From Spirosoma sp. 48-14 (GTDB lineage: Bacteria > Bacteroidota > Bacteroidia > Cytophagales > Spirosomataceae), in contig NZ_MKUD01000063.1 of assembly GCF_001898575.1 (NCBI RefSeq), positions 183,929 through 247,928 of the forward strand: 64,000 nt of DNA, read 5' to 3'. Position 1 is the stretch's first letter, and every line of letters starts with the position of its first letter. The notes under the pieces are model-generated. The model was not told the DNA's origin and made no database searches. It saw nothing but the letters and a program-made list of their open reading frames with translations. The position numbers and the translations under genes are program-made. Shown in pieces: positions 16,856 to 25,682 of the stretch.

Positions 16856-19198
16856 TTATTTCCCCGAAAAACTATACTGCACCCCAATGACAAAGGTGCG
16901 CGGAGCTGCTGGCGTAAAGGTTGTTCGGTCGGTCGAGTTGTTGCCACGGGTGGCGTTGGTAGCATACAGCACATTCGTCACGTTCATGACATTGGTATAT
17001 ACCTCAATACCTTTCCATTGATAACCGAGTCGGGCATTGGCAAAATCGTAACCATCGTAACGAACGGTATTGATCTGGTTCTGATACCAGCCTGATACAT
17101 GCTGCCATTCCATCGATGCCCGCAGATTTTTAGCCCAGGCTGGGTAGTAAGTCACTTCGGTGTTCCAAAGGGTACGCGGGGCTGACGGCATCTCTTTCCC
17201 GTTTACATTCTGAATCACATCCGACACGCGCTGGCTAAGGGTAAACTCGTCGAACCGATGTAGGGCATGTGTTCCGCCAAACCGAATAAATAGCTGTTTC
17301 GAAGGGCGATACGTAAGCCCAAGTTCAACCCCTCTGTGTAGAGTTCGACCCGCACTCTGGTAATCCGTCGAATTGTCGGGCTGGCGAATGCTGAGCAACT
17401 CGTTGGTGCCATTCATCTGATACAGCGCCACATCGACATACACTTTGTTGTTCAGCAACGACGCCCAGCCACCGATTTCCATATTATCGAATTTGGCTGG
17501 CTGGAGATTGTAGTAGAACAAATCTCCACTGGCTGTTGGTGTGGTTCGTTTCAGGAAGATCGACGTGAGCGCTGGGGGTGAAAAACCTTTGGCGTAATTG
17601 GCGTACAGGCCCTTTCCATTGCCCAAGTCATAGGTTGCTCCGATTTTTGGGGTTACCTGGCTGTATTCTTTGCTGCCCGTAGTTTTATCCAGCCCATTGG
17701 TATAATCGAACGCCATACGGTCGTAGCGCAAGCCCGCCGACAGGCGGAGTTTGGGCAAAGGCTCCAGATCATATTGCACATAAGCCGCCAGATTATGAAT
17801 ATCAGCCTTGTAGTTTGCCAGCTGAATATCAGGCCGTTCGGCAACCTGCGTATATTTCAACACCGATTTTTTATCGGCCCGTAGTTCGGTCGTTAAGTCC
17901 GTCTGATAGGCATAGTATGTATTCGGCGACAGATCAAGCGTAGCCCCGGCAATCAGTTTGCTATTCAGGAAATTCAGTCGCTGCGTATGCTGGGCAATGA
18001 ATCCAGAACTACTGAAATCGTTGCTGTTGATCTGCCCGGTAGCGGTTGCCGAACCCGTTGTCCAGCGAATCGAATAGGCCGGATTCTGACCTACGCTATT
18101 ATTCCGCACAAACGCCGTCAGGAATGACTGAGAGCCATTTTTCCAGTCGTGTTCGAGGGTCAGACGACTACGAAAGGAGACTGTTTTCCGATACGTAAAA
18201 TCCGTTGTGCTGACATATTGCCGGGCAAAAAAGGCCGTACTATCGACGCTACCGCTGGTCTGTGAATTGTAATCGTTGTACGATAGGGTGCCGGTCAGGC
18301 GGGTTTGCGGAGTAAAAGCATATTCGAGTCGGGCGAAGTACGATGCTTTGTCGTAATTGGAACTGGCTAACCACGAATTCCGCTGACGGGCTACCAGGCC
18401 ACCCACATAGATCCCAAACTTACCCTGCCGGGCCCCCGCTCCAAACTGAATCCGTTTATACCCCCACTGATCGAATTGAATACCGACTCGGGCCGTTGGC
18501 ACAGCTGTGGGGCGCTGGGTGATAAAATTGACAGCTCCGCCCACAGCTTCCGGCCCATAAATCGACGAAACAGGCCCTTTTACGACCTCAATCGAGCTAA
18601 CCGTAAACTGATTCAACTCCAGCAGCGCATTGTGATTAAACACGCCCATTGGCCGAATCGGAACCCCATCTTCCATGTAGAGGAAATACGCATTGGTGGT
18701 CATCGGTTGCCGGATGGCCATCATGTGCTGCTCGTTGTTGAGGTTTACCATTAGCACACCAGGCGTTTTGTTGATCACCTCGTAAATGCTGGTTGGCTTG
18801 GTATCCTCGATCAGTTTGGGCGACAGTTTCGAAATCGCAATAGGGGTTTCGGTGCGCAGGGCCGCTTCCCGATTGCCCGTAACCACTACGGTTTGTAAAT
18901 CTTCCACAGCCGGTTCCAACGCAATCCGAATAGGCTGACCCGGGCTGATTAACACCTCCTGGCGACGATACCCTACGGCCGATATACGCACTTTTGACGG
19001 GAGTTGAGCCAGTGTAAAATGTCCGTTGGCATCGGTAACCACACCTGACTTACCATCTTGCCAGGATAGCGTTACACCTGGTATGGGTTCTTTGGTTTGG
19101 GCATCGAAAACAAGCCCTTGACTGGCGTTCTGTGCGTGAGCACAAAACGCGGCAATAGCCCATAGCCCACAGGCTACGAGGAGTTTATATGTATTCAC
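16856..19198 (-). CDS. TonB-dependent receptor with carboxypeptidase-regulatory-like domain
   Basis: 780 residues from GTG 19198. Signal peptide 1-22 (ending AHAQ), a regulatory-like beta domain about 25-95 (GLVFDAQTKEPIPGVTLSW), a plug with EVINKTPGVLMVN and SIEVVKGPVSSIYGPEAVGG, then a 22-strand-type barrel ending VIGVQYSFSGK. The substrate is not evident from sequence. Its neighbours (Cys-rich protein with CxGxCY, BNR protein with CQCC) suggest a metal, perhaps copper, but this is inference. Confidence 0.9.
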   Translation of the reverse strand: MNTYKLLVACGLWAIAAFCAHAQNASQGLVFDAQTKEPIPGVTLSWQDGKSGVVTDANGHFTLAQLPSKVRISAVGYRRQEVLISPGQPIRIALEPAVEDLQTVVVTGNREAALRTETPIAISKLSPKLIEDTKPTSIYEVINKTPGVLMVNLNNEQHMMAIRQPMTTNAYFLYMEDGVPIRPMGVFNHNALLELNQFTVSSIEVVKGPVSSIYGPEAVGGAVNFITQRPTAVPTARVGIQFDQWGYKRIQFGAGARQGKFGIYVGGLVARQRNSWLASSNYDKASYFARLEYAFTPQTRLTGTLSYNDYNSQTSGSVDSTAFFARQYVSTTDFTYRKTVSFRSRLTLEHDWKNGSQSFLTAFVRNNSVGQNPAYSIRWTTGSATATGQINSNDFSSSGFIAQHTQRLNFLNSKLIAGATLDLSPNTYYAYQTDLTTELRADKKSVLKYTQVAERPDIQLANYKADIHNLAAYVQYDLEPLPKLRLSAGLRYDRMAFDYTNGLDKTTGSKEYSQVTPKIGATYDLGNGKGLYANYAKGFSPPALTSIFLKRTTPTASGDLFYYNLQPAKFDNMEIGGWASLLNNKVYVDVALYQMNGTNELLSIRQPDNSTDYQSAGRTLHRGVELGLTYRPSKQLFIRFGGTHALHRFDEFTLSQRVSDVIQNVNGKEMPSAPRTLWNTEVTYYPAWAKNLRASMEWQHVSGWYQNQINTVRYDGYDFANARLGYQWKGIEVYTNVMNVTNVLYATNATRGNNSTDRTTFTPAAPRTFVIGVQYSFSGK

Positions 19199-19321
19199 GA
19201 AAGCTTAGTTTAAGTCTGAAAATAAACGGGTTACCAGACGCTGAGGAATGGTAAATGGACAGCCCCTGATGGACAAGACCTGCCAGACAGCTTATCGGGT
19301 GACAAGCCTAGGTAAGCTTCG

Positions 19322-19699
19322 TTAGACGCAGGGCGGGTGAAAAAATGAGGTAGCCGGAGCCGCGTAAACAGGTACTTCGTATGCCAGATGGGCAGAAGGA
19401 AGTAGCTCCGTCAAGGATGGCTGAAACAGGAAAGACAGATGATGATCGCAGAACAACTGCACGACGGGCGTATTCTGCACCCGTTCGGTCGTTTCTTTAT
19501 CCTGTTTATCCTGCTGGGCTTTCAGCCGTTTCGCCAGGTAGCATTGCCCGTCACAATGGAGATCGGGTCTATCACGATTTTCGCATAGAACGCGGGCAAT
19601 GTAGTCTTTATTGACCTGATAATACGCGATAGCCCCCCACTGACTGACCGTTGGCAGCAGCGTAGCAAAAACGAGGATATACAGGAGCGCATTTCTCAC
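19322..19699 (-). CDS. Small Cys-rich membrane-anchored or exported protein
   Basis: I prefer GTG 19699 (125 residues, VRNALLYILVFATLLPTVSQ...). It begins directly with a hydrophobic helix, and an exact -7 element lies 7 nt upstream inside the longer frame that starts at 19801. After the helix comes CENRDRPDLHCDGQCYLAKR, a Cys-x8-Cys-x3-Cys pattern, then a charged helix and a His-rich tail (CDHHLSF). I recognise a recurring Bacteroidota small-protein pattern but no named function. It is the first gene of the operon with the TonB receptor and BNR protein; metal binding is plausible. Confidence 0.6.
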   Translation of the reverse strand: MRNALLYILVFATLLPTVSQWGAIAYYQVNKDYIARVLCENRDRPDLHCDGQCYLAKRLKAQQDKQDKETTERVQNTPVVQLFCDHHLSFLFQPSLTELLPSAHLAYEVPVYAAPATSFFHPPCV

Positions 19700-19706
19700 G
19701 ACGGCG

Positions 19707-19714
19707 CAAAGATA
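19707..19714 (-). promoter_or_regulatory. -7 element immediately before a GTG start (near-leaderless)
   Basis: The minus strand reads TATCTTTG, an exact TAnnTTTG, with only 7 nt before GTG 19699. A transcript from here would have almost no leader. Confidence 0.5.
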
Positions 19715-19992
19715 AAGTTCGTTTGCCGTATATACTGCCCCACTGCCAAAAATCATCGATCCTGTTTGTGTACAAGGCATGCCTTGTCTATACAAACCCA
19801 ATTGCCCAAATAGAAAAATCCCCTCGCAAACAACCCATTACAGGCCTCTGATAAGCGTTAAATTATACGAATAGCAGTAGAGCAATCAGGCACAATTGCT
19901 TATTTTAGCCGCGTATACTTTATCACGTTGTTAATACAATAGCAACTCAACACACGATAAAGTAACTCCAGTACCCAAGTACCCACCGACTC

Positions 19993-22035
19993 ATGAAACG
20001 ACTTTTACAAGCCTTCCTTTTGTGTGGGCTTTTTACGGCTGCCAATGCCCAGCCCATCGTCCTGAATGACCCTGATCAGATCTATTATCCTATACTTCAT
20101 AGTTCTGCGCTTACAGTACGACTTGGATCAACTACCATCGATTCACTGTTACAACACCCAGAACGTTACCGCTTTCAACCCCTACAGGTCAAAGCCCTTC
20201 TCGATGGTGAGCATGAGCACTGGCTTCGCACCAAACTGGTTACTCCGTTAAAGCTGTACTTGTGGCCAATATTACCTACTGTAGATCACACGATTATATA
20301 CGAAGTAGTCGATGGTCACATTTTGCAAACGATGGAGTATAAGCATGGCTTACTGGTTTCAAGCGATGGCTACTTGCAAACAAGACGTGCATGCGCCCTG
20401 TTGAGCCAGCCTGGCAAGAAGACCACCCTGTACATTAGGGGCAGGTACGGAATTGGCACAACTACGCTCATCGCTAACAACAAATTGCTTGTCTGGCTAC
20501 ACCAGGAGGATTTGTTCTTCGGTCTTTACTTCGGATTAGCCTTGCTCATAAGCCTGTACAGTTTGATGCTGTTTGCTCGCCTTCGGGAAAGGGAAAACCT
20601 TTTATACACAGTCTGGGTATTAACGCTTGCCATCACAACAGCTACCTCGTTTGGGCTATTATCCGAATGGCTCCCCTCCTTGTATGTGCTCCTGTTTGAC
20701 CACTTAATCATTCTCTTCAGCCTGGTCCCCCTGTTGTCTATGGTATTTGCAATTGAATTTTTGCAAGTCCGTCAGCGATCTCGTCGTATGTATCGAGTGG
20801 GCCTTGTCATACTAGCCATTATGACTGTCATCCTTTTTACCTACAGCGACAGTTGGCTTTTAGGCACGGTTATAGGCTTAATGCAGATGCCTTACAGTTT
20901 GATGGTGAGCATCCTGGCTATCCGTCAGGGATTTAAACCGGCTTGGTACTACCTCATCGGCGCAATAATCGTATACATCGGGTCCTGGGTTGGACAAATT
21001 TATGCGATCAACTCATGGCCGGTAACGTTTTGGGCACTCCATAGTGTGCCAATTTCATCCGCGCTGGAAATTCTGTTTTTTACCCTGGGCCTTACCTATA
21101 AGGTCAACTTGCTGAAAAAGCAGCAAGACGAAGCCATTCAGGAACAACTACGGCTAACCCAGGAAAACCAACAATTAATCGAAACTCAGAACCACGTGCT
21201 GGAAGATAAAGTCGAGCAGCGCACTGCCGAGCTACAGGAATCACTCACAACACTCAAGGCAACTCAGGTCCAACTCATCCAGAAAGAGAAACTCGCCAGC
21301 TTAGGAGAACTGACGGCTGGCATTGCCCATGAGATTCAGAACCCCTTAAACTTCGTCAACAATTTTTCGGAGGTATCAGTTGAATTAGTCGAAGAGTTGA
21401 AAGGAGAAGCACAGGCTGGACAAACCGATGAAGTAATAGCCATCGCTACTGACTTGTCACAAAATCTGCAAAAGATCAGCCATCATGGCCGAAGAGCCAG
21501 TGCCATCGTCAAAGGTATGCTGGAACATTCGAAAGGAGGTTCAGGCGAAAAAGAGCAAACGGACCTTGTCCGACTAACCGAAGAATGCTTCAAAATCGCG
21601 TATCAGGGGTATCGGTCAAAACATCGGGATTTTAGCTGTGAACTGGTAACCAGCTTTCAACCAGACACCTTATTTATGCAGATGGTTACTCAGGACATTG
21701 GCCGCGTCGTGATTAATTTATTGAACAACGCTTTCTATTCGGTTCGCGAACGAAGTTTCCAGCGGTTAGAAGGCTATCTACCCCAAATCGGACTGAGCAT
21801 AACCCAACGAAGTGGCTACGCCGAATTGATCGTTAAGGATAACGGCACAGGTATACCGGAAACTATTCGAGAAAAAATATTCCAGCCCTTTTTCACTACT
21901 AAACCTACTGGCGAGGGAACAGGACTAGGTCTCAGCCTAAGTCATGATATTATCAGCAAAGGGTATGGAGGATCGCTGGACGTAAAAAGTCAGGAGGGCC
22001 AGGGGAGCGAATTTATCATTCGACTACCAACCTAA
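19993..22035 (+). CDS. 7TMR-DISM sensor histidine kinase
   Basis: 680 residues. Signal peptide 1-19 (ending ANAQ), an extracellular beta-type domain about 25-165 (7TMR-DISM extracellular type), seven hydrophobic helices about 172-370, a coiled coil about 372-430 (rich in Gln/Glu), then HisKA with H-box GIAHEIQNPLNF (His446) and HATPase with NLLNNAFYS, VKDNGTGIP and GEGTGLGLSLS. The HAHEIQNPLNF-type box is typical of orphan Bacteroidota kinases. No adjacent response regulator. Confidence 0.93.
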   Translation: MKRLLQAFLLCGLFTAANAQPIVLNDPDQIYYPILHSSALTVRLGSTTIDSLLQHPERYRFQPLQVKALLDGEHEHWLRTKLVTPLKLYLWPILPTVDHTIIYEVVDGHILQTMEYKHGLLVSSDGYLQTRRACALLSQPGKKTTLYIRGRYGIGTTTLIANNKLLVWLHQEDLFFGLYFGLALLISLYSLMLFARLRERENLLYTVWVLTLAITTATSFGLLSEWLPSLYVLLFDHLIILFSLVPLLSMVFAIEFLQVRQRSRRMYRVGLVILAIMTVILFTYSDSWLLGTVIGLMQMPYSLMVSILAIRQGFKPAWYYLIGAIIVYIGSWVGQIYAINSWPVTFWALHSVPISSALEILFFTLGLTYKVNLLKKQQDEAIQEQLRLTQENQQLIETQNHVLEDKVEQRTAELQESLTTLKATQVQLIQKEKLASLGELTAGIAHEIQNPLNFVNNFSEVSVELVEELKGEAQAGQTDEVIAIATDLSQNLQKISHHGRRASAIVKGMLEHSKGGSGEKEQTDLVRLTEECFKIAYQGYRSKHRDFSCELVTSFQPDTLFMQMVTQDIGRVVINLLNNAFYSVRERSFQRLEGYLPQIGLSITQRSGYAELIVKDNGTGIPETIREKIFQPFFTTKPTGEGTGLGLSLSHDIISKGYGGSLDVKSQEGQGSEFIIRLPT

Positions 22036-22261
22036 TAGACTCATACTCTGAACGAAGCGCTACTAGGCAATCGGCGCATAAACACTCCTGATATAGAGAA
22101 TTAGCATACTCCCGTTGAGCTTCGGTCAGAGAGACGGCCTGACACTGGCAGAGGTTTATACTCCCTACCCGACATTCAAACAGTCGGCCGCAACGTGGGC
22201 AGGCCGTATGCTCATGCTTTGCGTTTTCGTTCACGGGCTGGTAACTCCTCCTCAAAAGCAA
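22016..22261 (-). CDS. Cysteine-rich CWC-like small protein
   Basis: 81 residues with CPRCGRLFEC near residue 21, CQC near 38 and CLCADCL near 60, matching the Cys-rich CWC family in layout. Four or more Cys pairs suggest a zinc-binding module. It overlaps the convergent kinase gene by 20 bp and the upstream PAS gene by 50 bp. A GTG at 22234 would shorten but not remove the overlap. Function unknown. Confidence 0.65.
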   Translation of the reverse strand: MLLRRSYQPVNENAKHEHTACPRCGRLFECRVGSINLCQCQAVSLTEAQREYANSLYQECLCADCLVALRSEYESIRLVVE

Positions 22262-22739
22262 TAAAATTGACGACTTCTTTCTGGCGGTTCAGAATGGGGC
22301 GAATTTTGACATGACACACATATGGAGTCTGATCTTTTCGGTAGTTAATCAATCGACCATTGATCGGCTTCCGTTTGCCAATTGCGTCGCGCATACGCTG
22401 ACGAGTCGCTAACGAGGTGGCTTGTCCCTGCAAAAAACTGGGTCGACGGCCCACAGCCTCTTCAGAAACATATCCGGTCATTTTCTCAAAAGACTCATTT
22501 ACGTACTGGATTAACTGATTCACGTCGGTAATCACAACAGCCTGACTACCAGACAGCAACTCCTCACGAAGAAACTTTGTCAGCACCCAGTCGTTCACTT
22601 TGGCTAGAGTCTGCCACCCTGCTTTTCCCTGCAATGGCGAAGACCTATCCCAGAACTCCCACCCTGCCAGTAAGGGCGTTTGAAGCGTAGGCCGGTGCTG
22701 ATCGGCAAGTTGCTTATCGTATGGTCCACAAAAATCCAT
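22212..22739 (-). CDS. PAS-domain protein, LOV-like but lacking the photoactive Cys
   Basis: 175 residues from ATG 22739 (a longer frame reaches 22802). One PAS domain about 65-170: ITDVNQLIQYVNESFEKMTG, then VGRRPSFLQGQAT, where flavin-binding LOV domains have GRNCRFLQG, then INYRKDQTPYVCHVKIRPI. The LOV Cys position is Pro/Ser here, so a flavin photocycle is unlikely. There is no output domain. The 5' end sits 5 nt after an exact -7 element. It probably shares a transcript with the CWC gene it overlaps. Confidence 0.75.
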   Translation of the reverse strand: MDFCGPYDKQLADQHRPTLQTPLLAGWEFWDRSSPLQGKAGWQTLAKVNDWVLTKFLREELLSGSQAVVITDVNQLIQYVNESFEKMTGYVSEEAVGRRPSFLQGQATSLATRQRMRDAIGKRKPINGRLINYRKDQTPYVCHVKIRPILNRQKEVVNFIAFEEELPARERKRKA

Positions 22740-22744
22740 TGGTA

Positions 22745-22752
22745 CAAAAGTA
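22745..22752 (-). promoter_or_regulatory. -7 element 5 nt before the PAS gene start
   Basis: The minus strand reads TACTTTTG, an exact TAnnTTTG. An ATTG (22772-22775, minus) lies 19 nt further upstream, close to the -33 TTTG with normal spacing. The ATG is 5 nt downstream of the element, implying a leaderless or near-leaderless mRNA if ATG 22739 is the start. Confidence 0.55.
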
Positions 22753-22870
22753 CAACCTCCTTGTCGAAGCTCAATTAAAATCGTACAGGGTAAAGAGTCC
22801 AATCATGCCACATTTAGCGTGTTCACTACACTTCCTGATTTTGCGTTACAACTCATTGACAAGTCATAAA

Positions 22871-22932
22871 CTAATTTAGAGGATGAATGGATTCTAATTT
22901 GTTATTATTCGGCAAGTAATCCACTAAATTAG
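22871..22932. promoter_or_regulatory. Three CTAATTTAG-type repeats upstream of the metal module
   Basis: CTAATTTAG at 22871-22879, CTAATTTG at 22894-22901 and the inverted CTAAATTAG at 22924-22932 lie within 62 bp upstream of the promoter at 22996. The 10-bp palindrome CTACGCGTAG (22941-22950) follows. Repeats like these could be operator sites for a metal-responsive repressor. The regulator is not encoded nearby. Confidence 0.35.
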
Positions 22933-22995
22933 GCAGATAACTACGCGTAGCCTATTTTCTTCTTTTTTGACTACCTGTTGCATGAACCCATAGGC

Positions 22996-23003
22996 TACTT
23001 TTG
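22996..23003 (+). promoter_or_regulatory. -7 element 4 nt before the GTG start at 23008
   Basis: TACTTTTG, an exact TAnnTTTG match, is separated from GTG 23008 by AATC only. Either the mRNA is leaderless or translation starts further downstream; no other in-frame start would leave an intact signal peptide. Confidence 0.55.
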
Positions 23004-23007
23004 AATC

Positions 23008-23331
23008 GTGAAAGCGGTACTTTTTCTTTTGTCGGCCTGGTTACTCTTACTGTCAGGGCTTCCCTGCCCCGATACAGACTGCCATGCTCACGAAACCACA
23101 GCCGCCACTTCCCACTCAGACCGGGCAAATGGGCATACGAATGACCATAAAGCGCCCTGTAGTCCATTCTGCCATTGTGCTACCTGCCTGGGTTTTTCGG
23201 CTCCTCAACCATTTGGGTATCTTCTTCCCGAACATGTTAACGAGCCCACCCAAACTCAACAGCTATTCACCTATCAATCGCCTAGCCAGACCGATGTTCT
23301 GCTAGGCATCTGGCAACCACCCAAGTTGTAA
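23008..23331 (+). CDS. Small exported Cys/His-rich protein (DUF6660-like)
   Basis: 107 residues from GTG 23008. Signal peptide (MKAVLFLLSAWLLLLSG), then PCPDTDCHAHE, a His/Asp-rich loop with HSDRANGHTNDHKAPC, then CHCATC. Clustered Cys and His in an exported protein suggest metal binding. Such proteins regularly precede TonB-receptor and cation-efflux genes in Bacteroidota, as here (TonB receptor 71 bp downstream, CDF exporter after that). Confidence 0.7.
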   Translation: MKAVLFLLSAWLLLLSGLPCPDTDCHAHETTAATSHSDRANGHTNDHKAPCSPFCHCATCLGFSAPQPFGYLLPEHVNEPTQTQQLFTYQSPSQTDVLLGIWQPPKL

Positions 23332-23402
23332 GCGTTTTTCCTGGATTTTTTATCGGCTGGTCATCATCAGCCGGAATGTTTCCTTGTATTCTTACAAATT
23401 GG

Positions 23403-25604
23403 ATGAAAAACCTCATTTGCTTTCTAGTCTCATTCCTCGTTTTTATTCATACAGTTGCTGGTCAGGATACCCTACGCGTCTCCGTCCGCCATTCGCTTAC
23501 CAATCAGCCCATACCGGGCGCAACTGTAGTACTCATCGGTACCTCCAATGGTACTAGTACCGACCCCAACGGAGTGGCTTTGCTCCGCACGTCAGTAACA
23601 GGCCCTCAACCGATTCGGATTTCGGCCGTTAGTTTTCTGATGATAACGCGGTCGATCAATTTACCCCAGACCGACACGCTCCGAATCACCCTTGAACCAT
23701 CAGAAGAAGAGTTGGCGGAAATTACCGTTTCATCCACCCGAACCGGGCGGAGCGTAGCCGACGAACCTACTCGCGTGGAAGTGCTGGATGCTGAAGAACT
23801 GGACGAAAAAGCTAATATGCAACCGGCCAACATTGCGGTTATTCTGCGCGAAAGTCCGGGGATTCAGGTTCAGCAAACGTCGGTGATGTCGGCCAATGCC
23901 ACCTTTCGCATTCAGGGCCTGGATGGCCGCTACACGCAGCTTTTACAGGATGGCTTACCGCTTTACAGTGGTTTTTCGAGTGGGCTGAGTCTGATGCAGG
24001 TTCCTCCGTTGAATCTGAAGCAGGTCGAAGTAATTAAAGGCTGTCAATCAACGCTGTACGGTAGTGGAGCCATTGCAGGGCTGGTCAACCTGGTCACTAA
24101 GGAACCCACCCGCAAACGCGACCTGTCGTTTCTGCTCAATGGCACATCGGCGCTTGGGCTTGACCTGAATGGGTACTTCGCCCAGCGAAACGACAAAATA
24201 GGTTTCACGTTCTATGCTACCCGAAACCTGCAACGAGCCTATGACCCTAATCACGATCAGTTTTCGGATTTGCCTCAAATTGCCCGAACAACGCTGCAAC
24301 CCAAATTATTCTGGTATCCCAACGCAACGGTAACCATCTCGGCGGGGCTCATCTGGTCCGATGAACAGCGAACAGGTGGCTATTTGCCTACCATCCGAAA
24401 CGAATCGGCAGGGTATACCGAAGCCAATGATTCACGACGACTGGCCACTCAGTTTCGGCTGGAAAAGCGGTTTTCCAACGAATCGGTGCTGACGATCAAA
24501 AATAGCTACAGCCGTTTCAGGCGTGCCATCAGCCTGCCCGACTATCAGTTCGGTGGTCTCCAGCAATCATCCTTTTCGGAAATCAGCTATTATAAACACC
24601 ATCCAAAATCAGACTGGATCGCAGGCATGAACCTATGGACCGATCAGTTTCATGATGAAAGCCCTGCCTTTAGCCCCACTCCTATTTATGGACAAGCCAT
24701 TGCCGGGGCCTTTGTGCAGAATACATCGACAATTACCGAAAAGCTGAGCCTGGAAACCGGTTTACGTACCGATCTGGTTATGACTACGGTTCGGGCAACA
24801 AATGAAGCAACGAAGCCGCACCTGTTTTTACTCCCTCGGTTTTCGCTTCTGTATCGGGCTTCGGAACACTGGACCAGTCGGTTGGGGGGCGGTTTGGGCT
24901 ATAAAGCACCCACTCTATTTACCGAAGATGCTGAGCGTTTATCCTTTCGAGGAGTCGATCTGCAATCGATCCGGCAGGATCAGACCGAATCGTCAATGGG
25001 CTTGAACTGGGATATCAATTACCGAACCGAACTTTCCGAGGAAACAACCTTATCCGTCAATCAGTTGTTTTTCTACACGCAACTGAACCGACTCACGGTA
25101 TTGACGCCTACGGGAACCCGGTATGCCTTTCGTACCGCCGATGGCCACCTGTCGACGCGAGGATTTGAAACGAATGTTCGGTTGGTTTATCATGACCTAC
25201 ATACGTTCCTGGGCTACTCATTCATTGATACCCGACGTCAGTATGATAACCTGGCGGGACCGCTCCCGCTTACGGCCAAACATCGGCTCTATTTTACGAC
25301 GCTATATGAAACCGACAAACTTAAAACGGGTTTTGAAGCTTTTTACTCAGGGCCGCAACAGCGAACAGATGGATCAAAAGCCCCCGATTACTGGACTTTA
25401 GGGTATATGATCGAGAAAAAATGGACGTTCGGCCAAAACACCAAAGGCAGCATTTTTATTAACTTCGAAAACTTCCTTGATGTCCGGCAGTCCCGTTTTG
25501 AACCACTGGTCACTGGCTCCATCACGCAACCTGTTTTCGTAACTGATATTTATGCCCCAACTGATGGTCGAGTGATCAATGCAGGGTTTAAACTAAAATT
25601 GTAA
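23403..25604 (+). CDS. TonB-dependent receptor, metal-module type
   Basis: 733 residues from ATG 23403, chosen because MKNLICFLVSFLVFIHTVAG is a clean signal peptide; the longer frame adds nine residues. Regulatory-like domain about 27-105, plug with VAVILRESPGIQV-like and KQVEVIKGCQSTLYGSGAI, then barrel ending AGFKLKL. It is clearly a paralogue of the receptor at 43551 (shared QGLD-x-YTQ-LxDGLPLY and LKQ-EVxKG-STLYG-GAI). It lies between a Cys/His-rich exported protein and a CDF exporter, suggesting a divalent metal or metal complex as substrate. Confidence 0.9.
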   Translation: MKNLICFLVSFLVFIHTVAGQDTLRVSVRHSLTNQPIPGATVVLIGTSNGTSTDPNGVALLRTSVTGPQPIRISAVSFLMITRSINLPQTDTLRITLEPSEEELAEITVSSTRTGRSVADEPTRVEVLDAEELDEKANMQPANIAVILRESPGIQVQQTSVMSANATFRIQGLDGRYTQLLQDGLPLYSGFSSGLSLMQVPPLNLKQVEVIKGCQSTLYGSGAIAGLVNLVTKEPTRKRDLSFLLNGTSALGLDLNGYFAQRNDKIGFTFYATRNLQRAYDPNHDQFSDLPQIARTTLQPKLFWYPNATVTISAGLIWSDEQRTGGYLPTIRNESAGYTEANDSRRLATQFRLEKRFSNESVLTIKNSYSRFRRAISLPDYQFGGLQQSSFSEISYYKHHPKSDWIAGMNLWTDQFHDESPAFSPTPIYGQAIAGAFVQNTSTITEKLSLETGLRTDLVMTTVRATNEATKPHLFLLPRFSLLYRASEHWTSRLGGGLGYKAPTLFTEDAERLSFRGVDLQSIRQDQTESSMGLNWDINYRTELSEETTLSVNQLFFYTQLNRLTVLTPTGTRYAFRTADGHLSTRGFETNVRLVYHDLHTFLGYSFIDTRRQYDNLAGPLPLTAKHRLYFTTLYETDKLKTGFEAFYSGPQQRTDGSKAPDYWTLGYMIEKKWTFGQNTKGSIFINFENFLDVRQSRFEPLVTGSITQPVFVTDIYAPTDGRVINAGFKLKL

Positions 25605-25682
25605 CGTGGGCCTCTGGTCTGCAAGGTATAGCCAACAGAAAATTGAATGAACAGCTACGTGGGCCAGAGGTCCGCGCTATCT

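Noticed and set aside
22941..22950. CTACGCGTAG palindrome as a separate restriction or operator site
   Set aside because: A 10-bp palindrome is expected by chance in 64 kb; kept only as part of the upstream region of the metal module.
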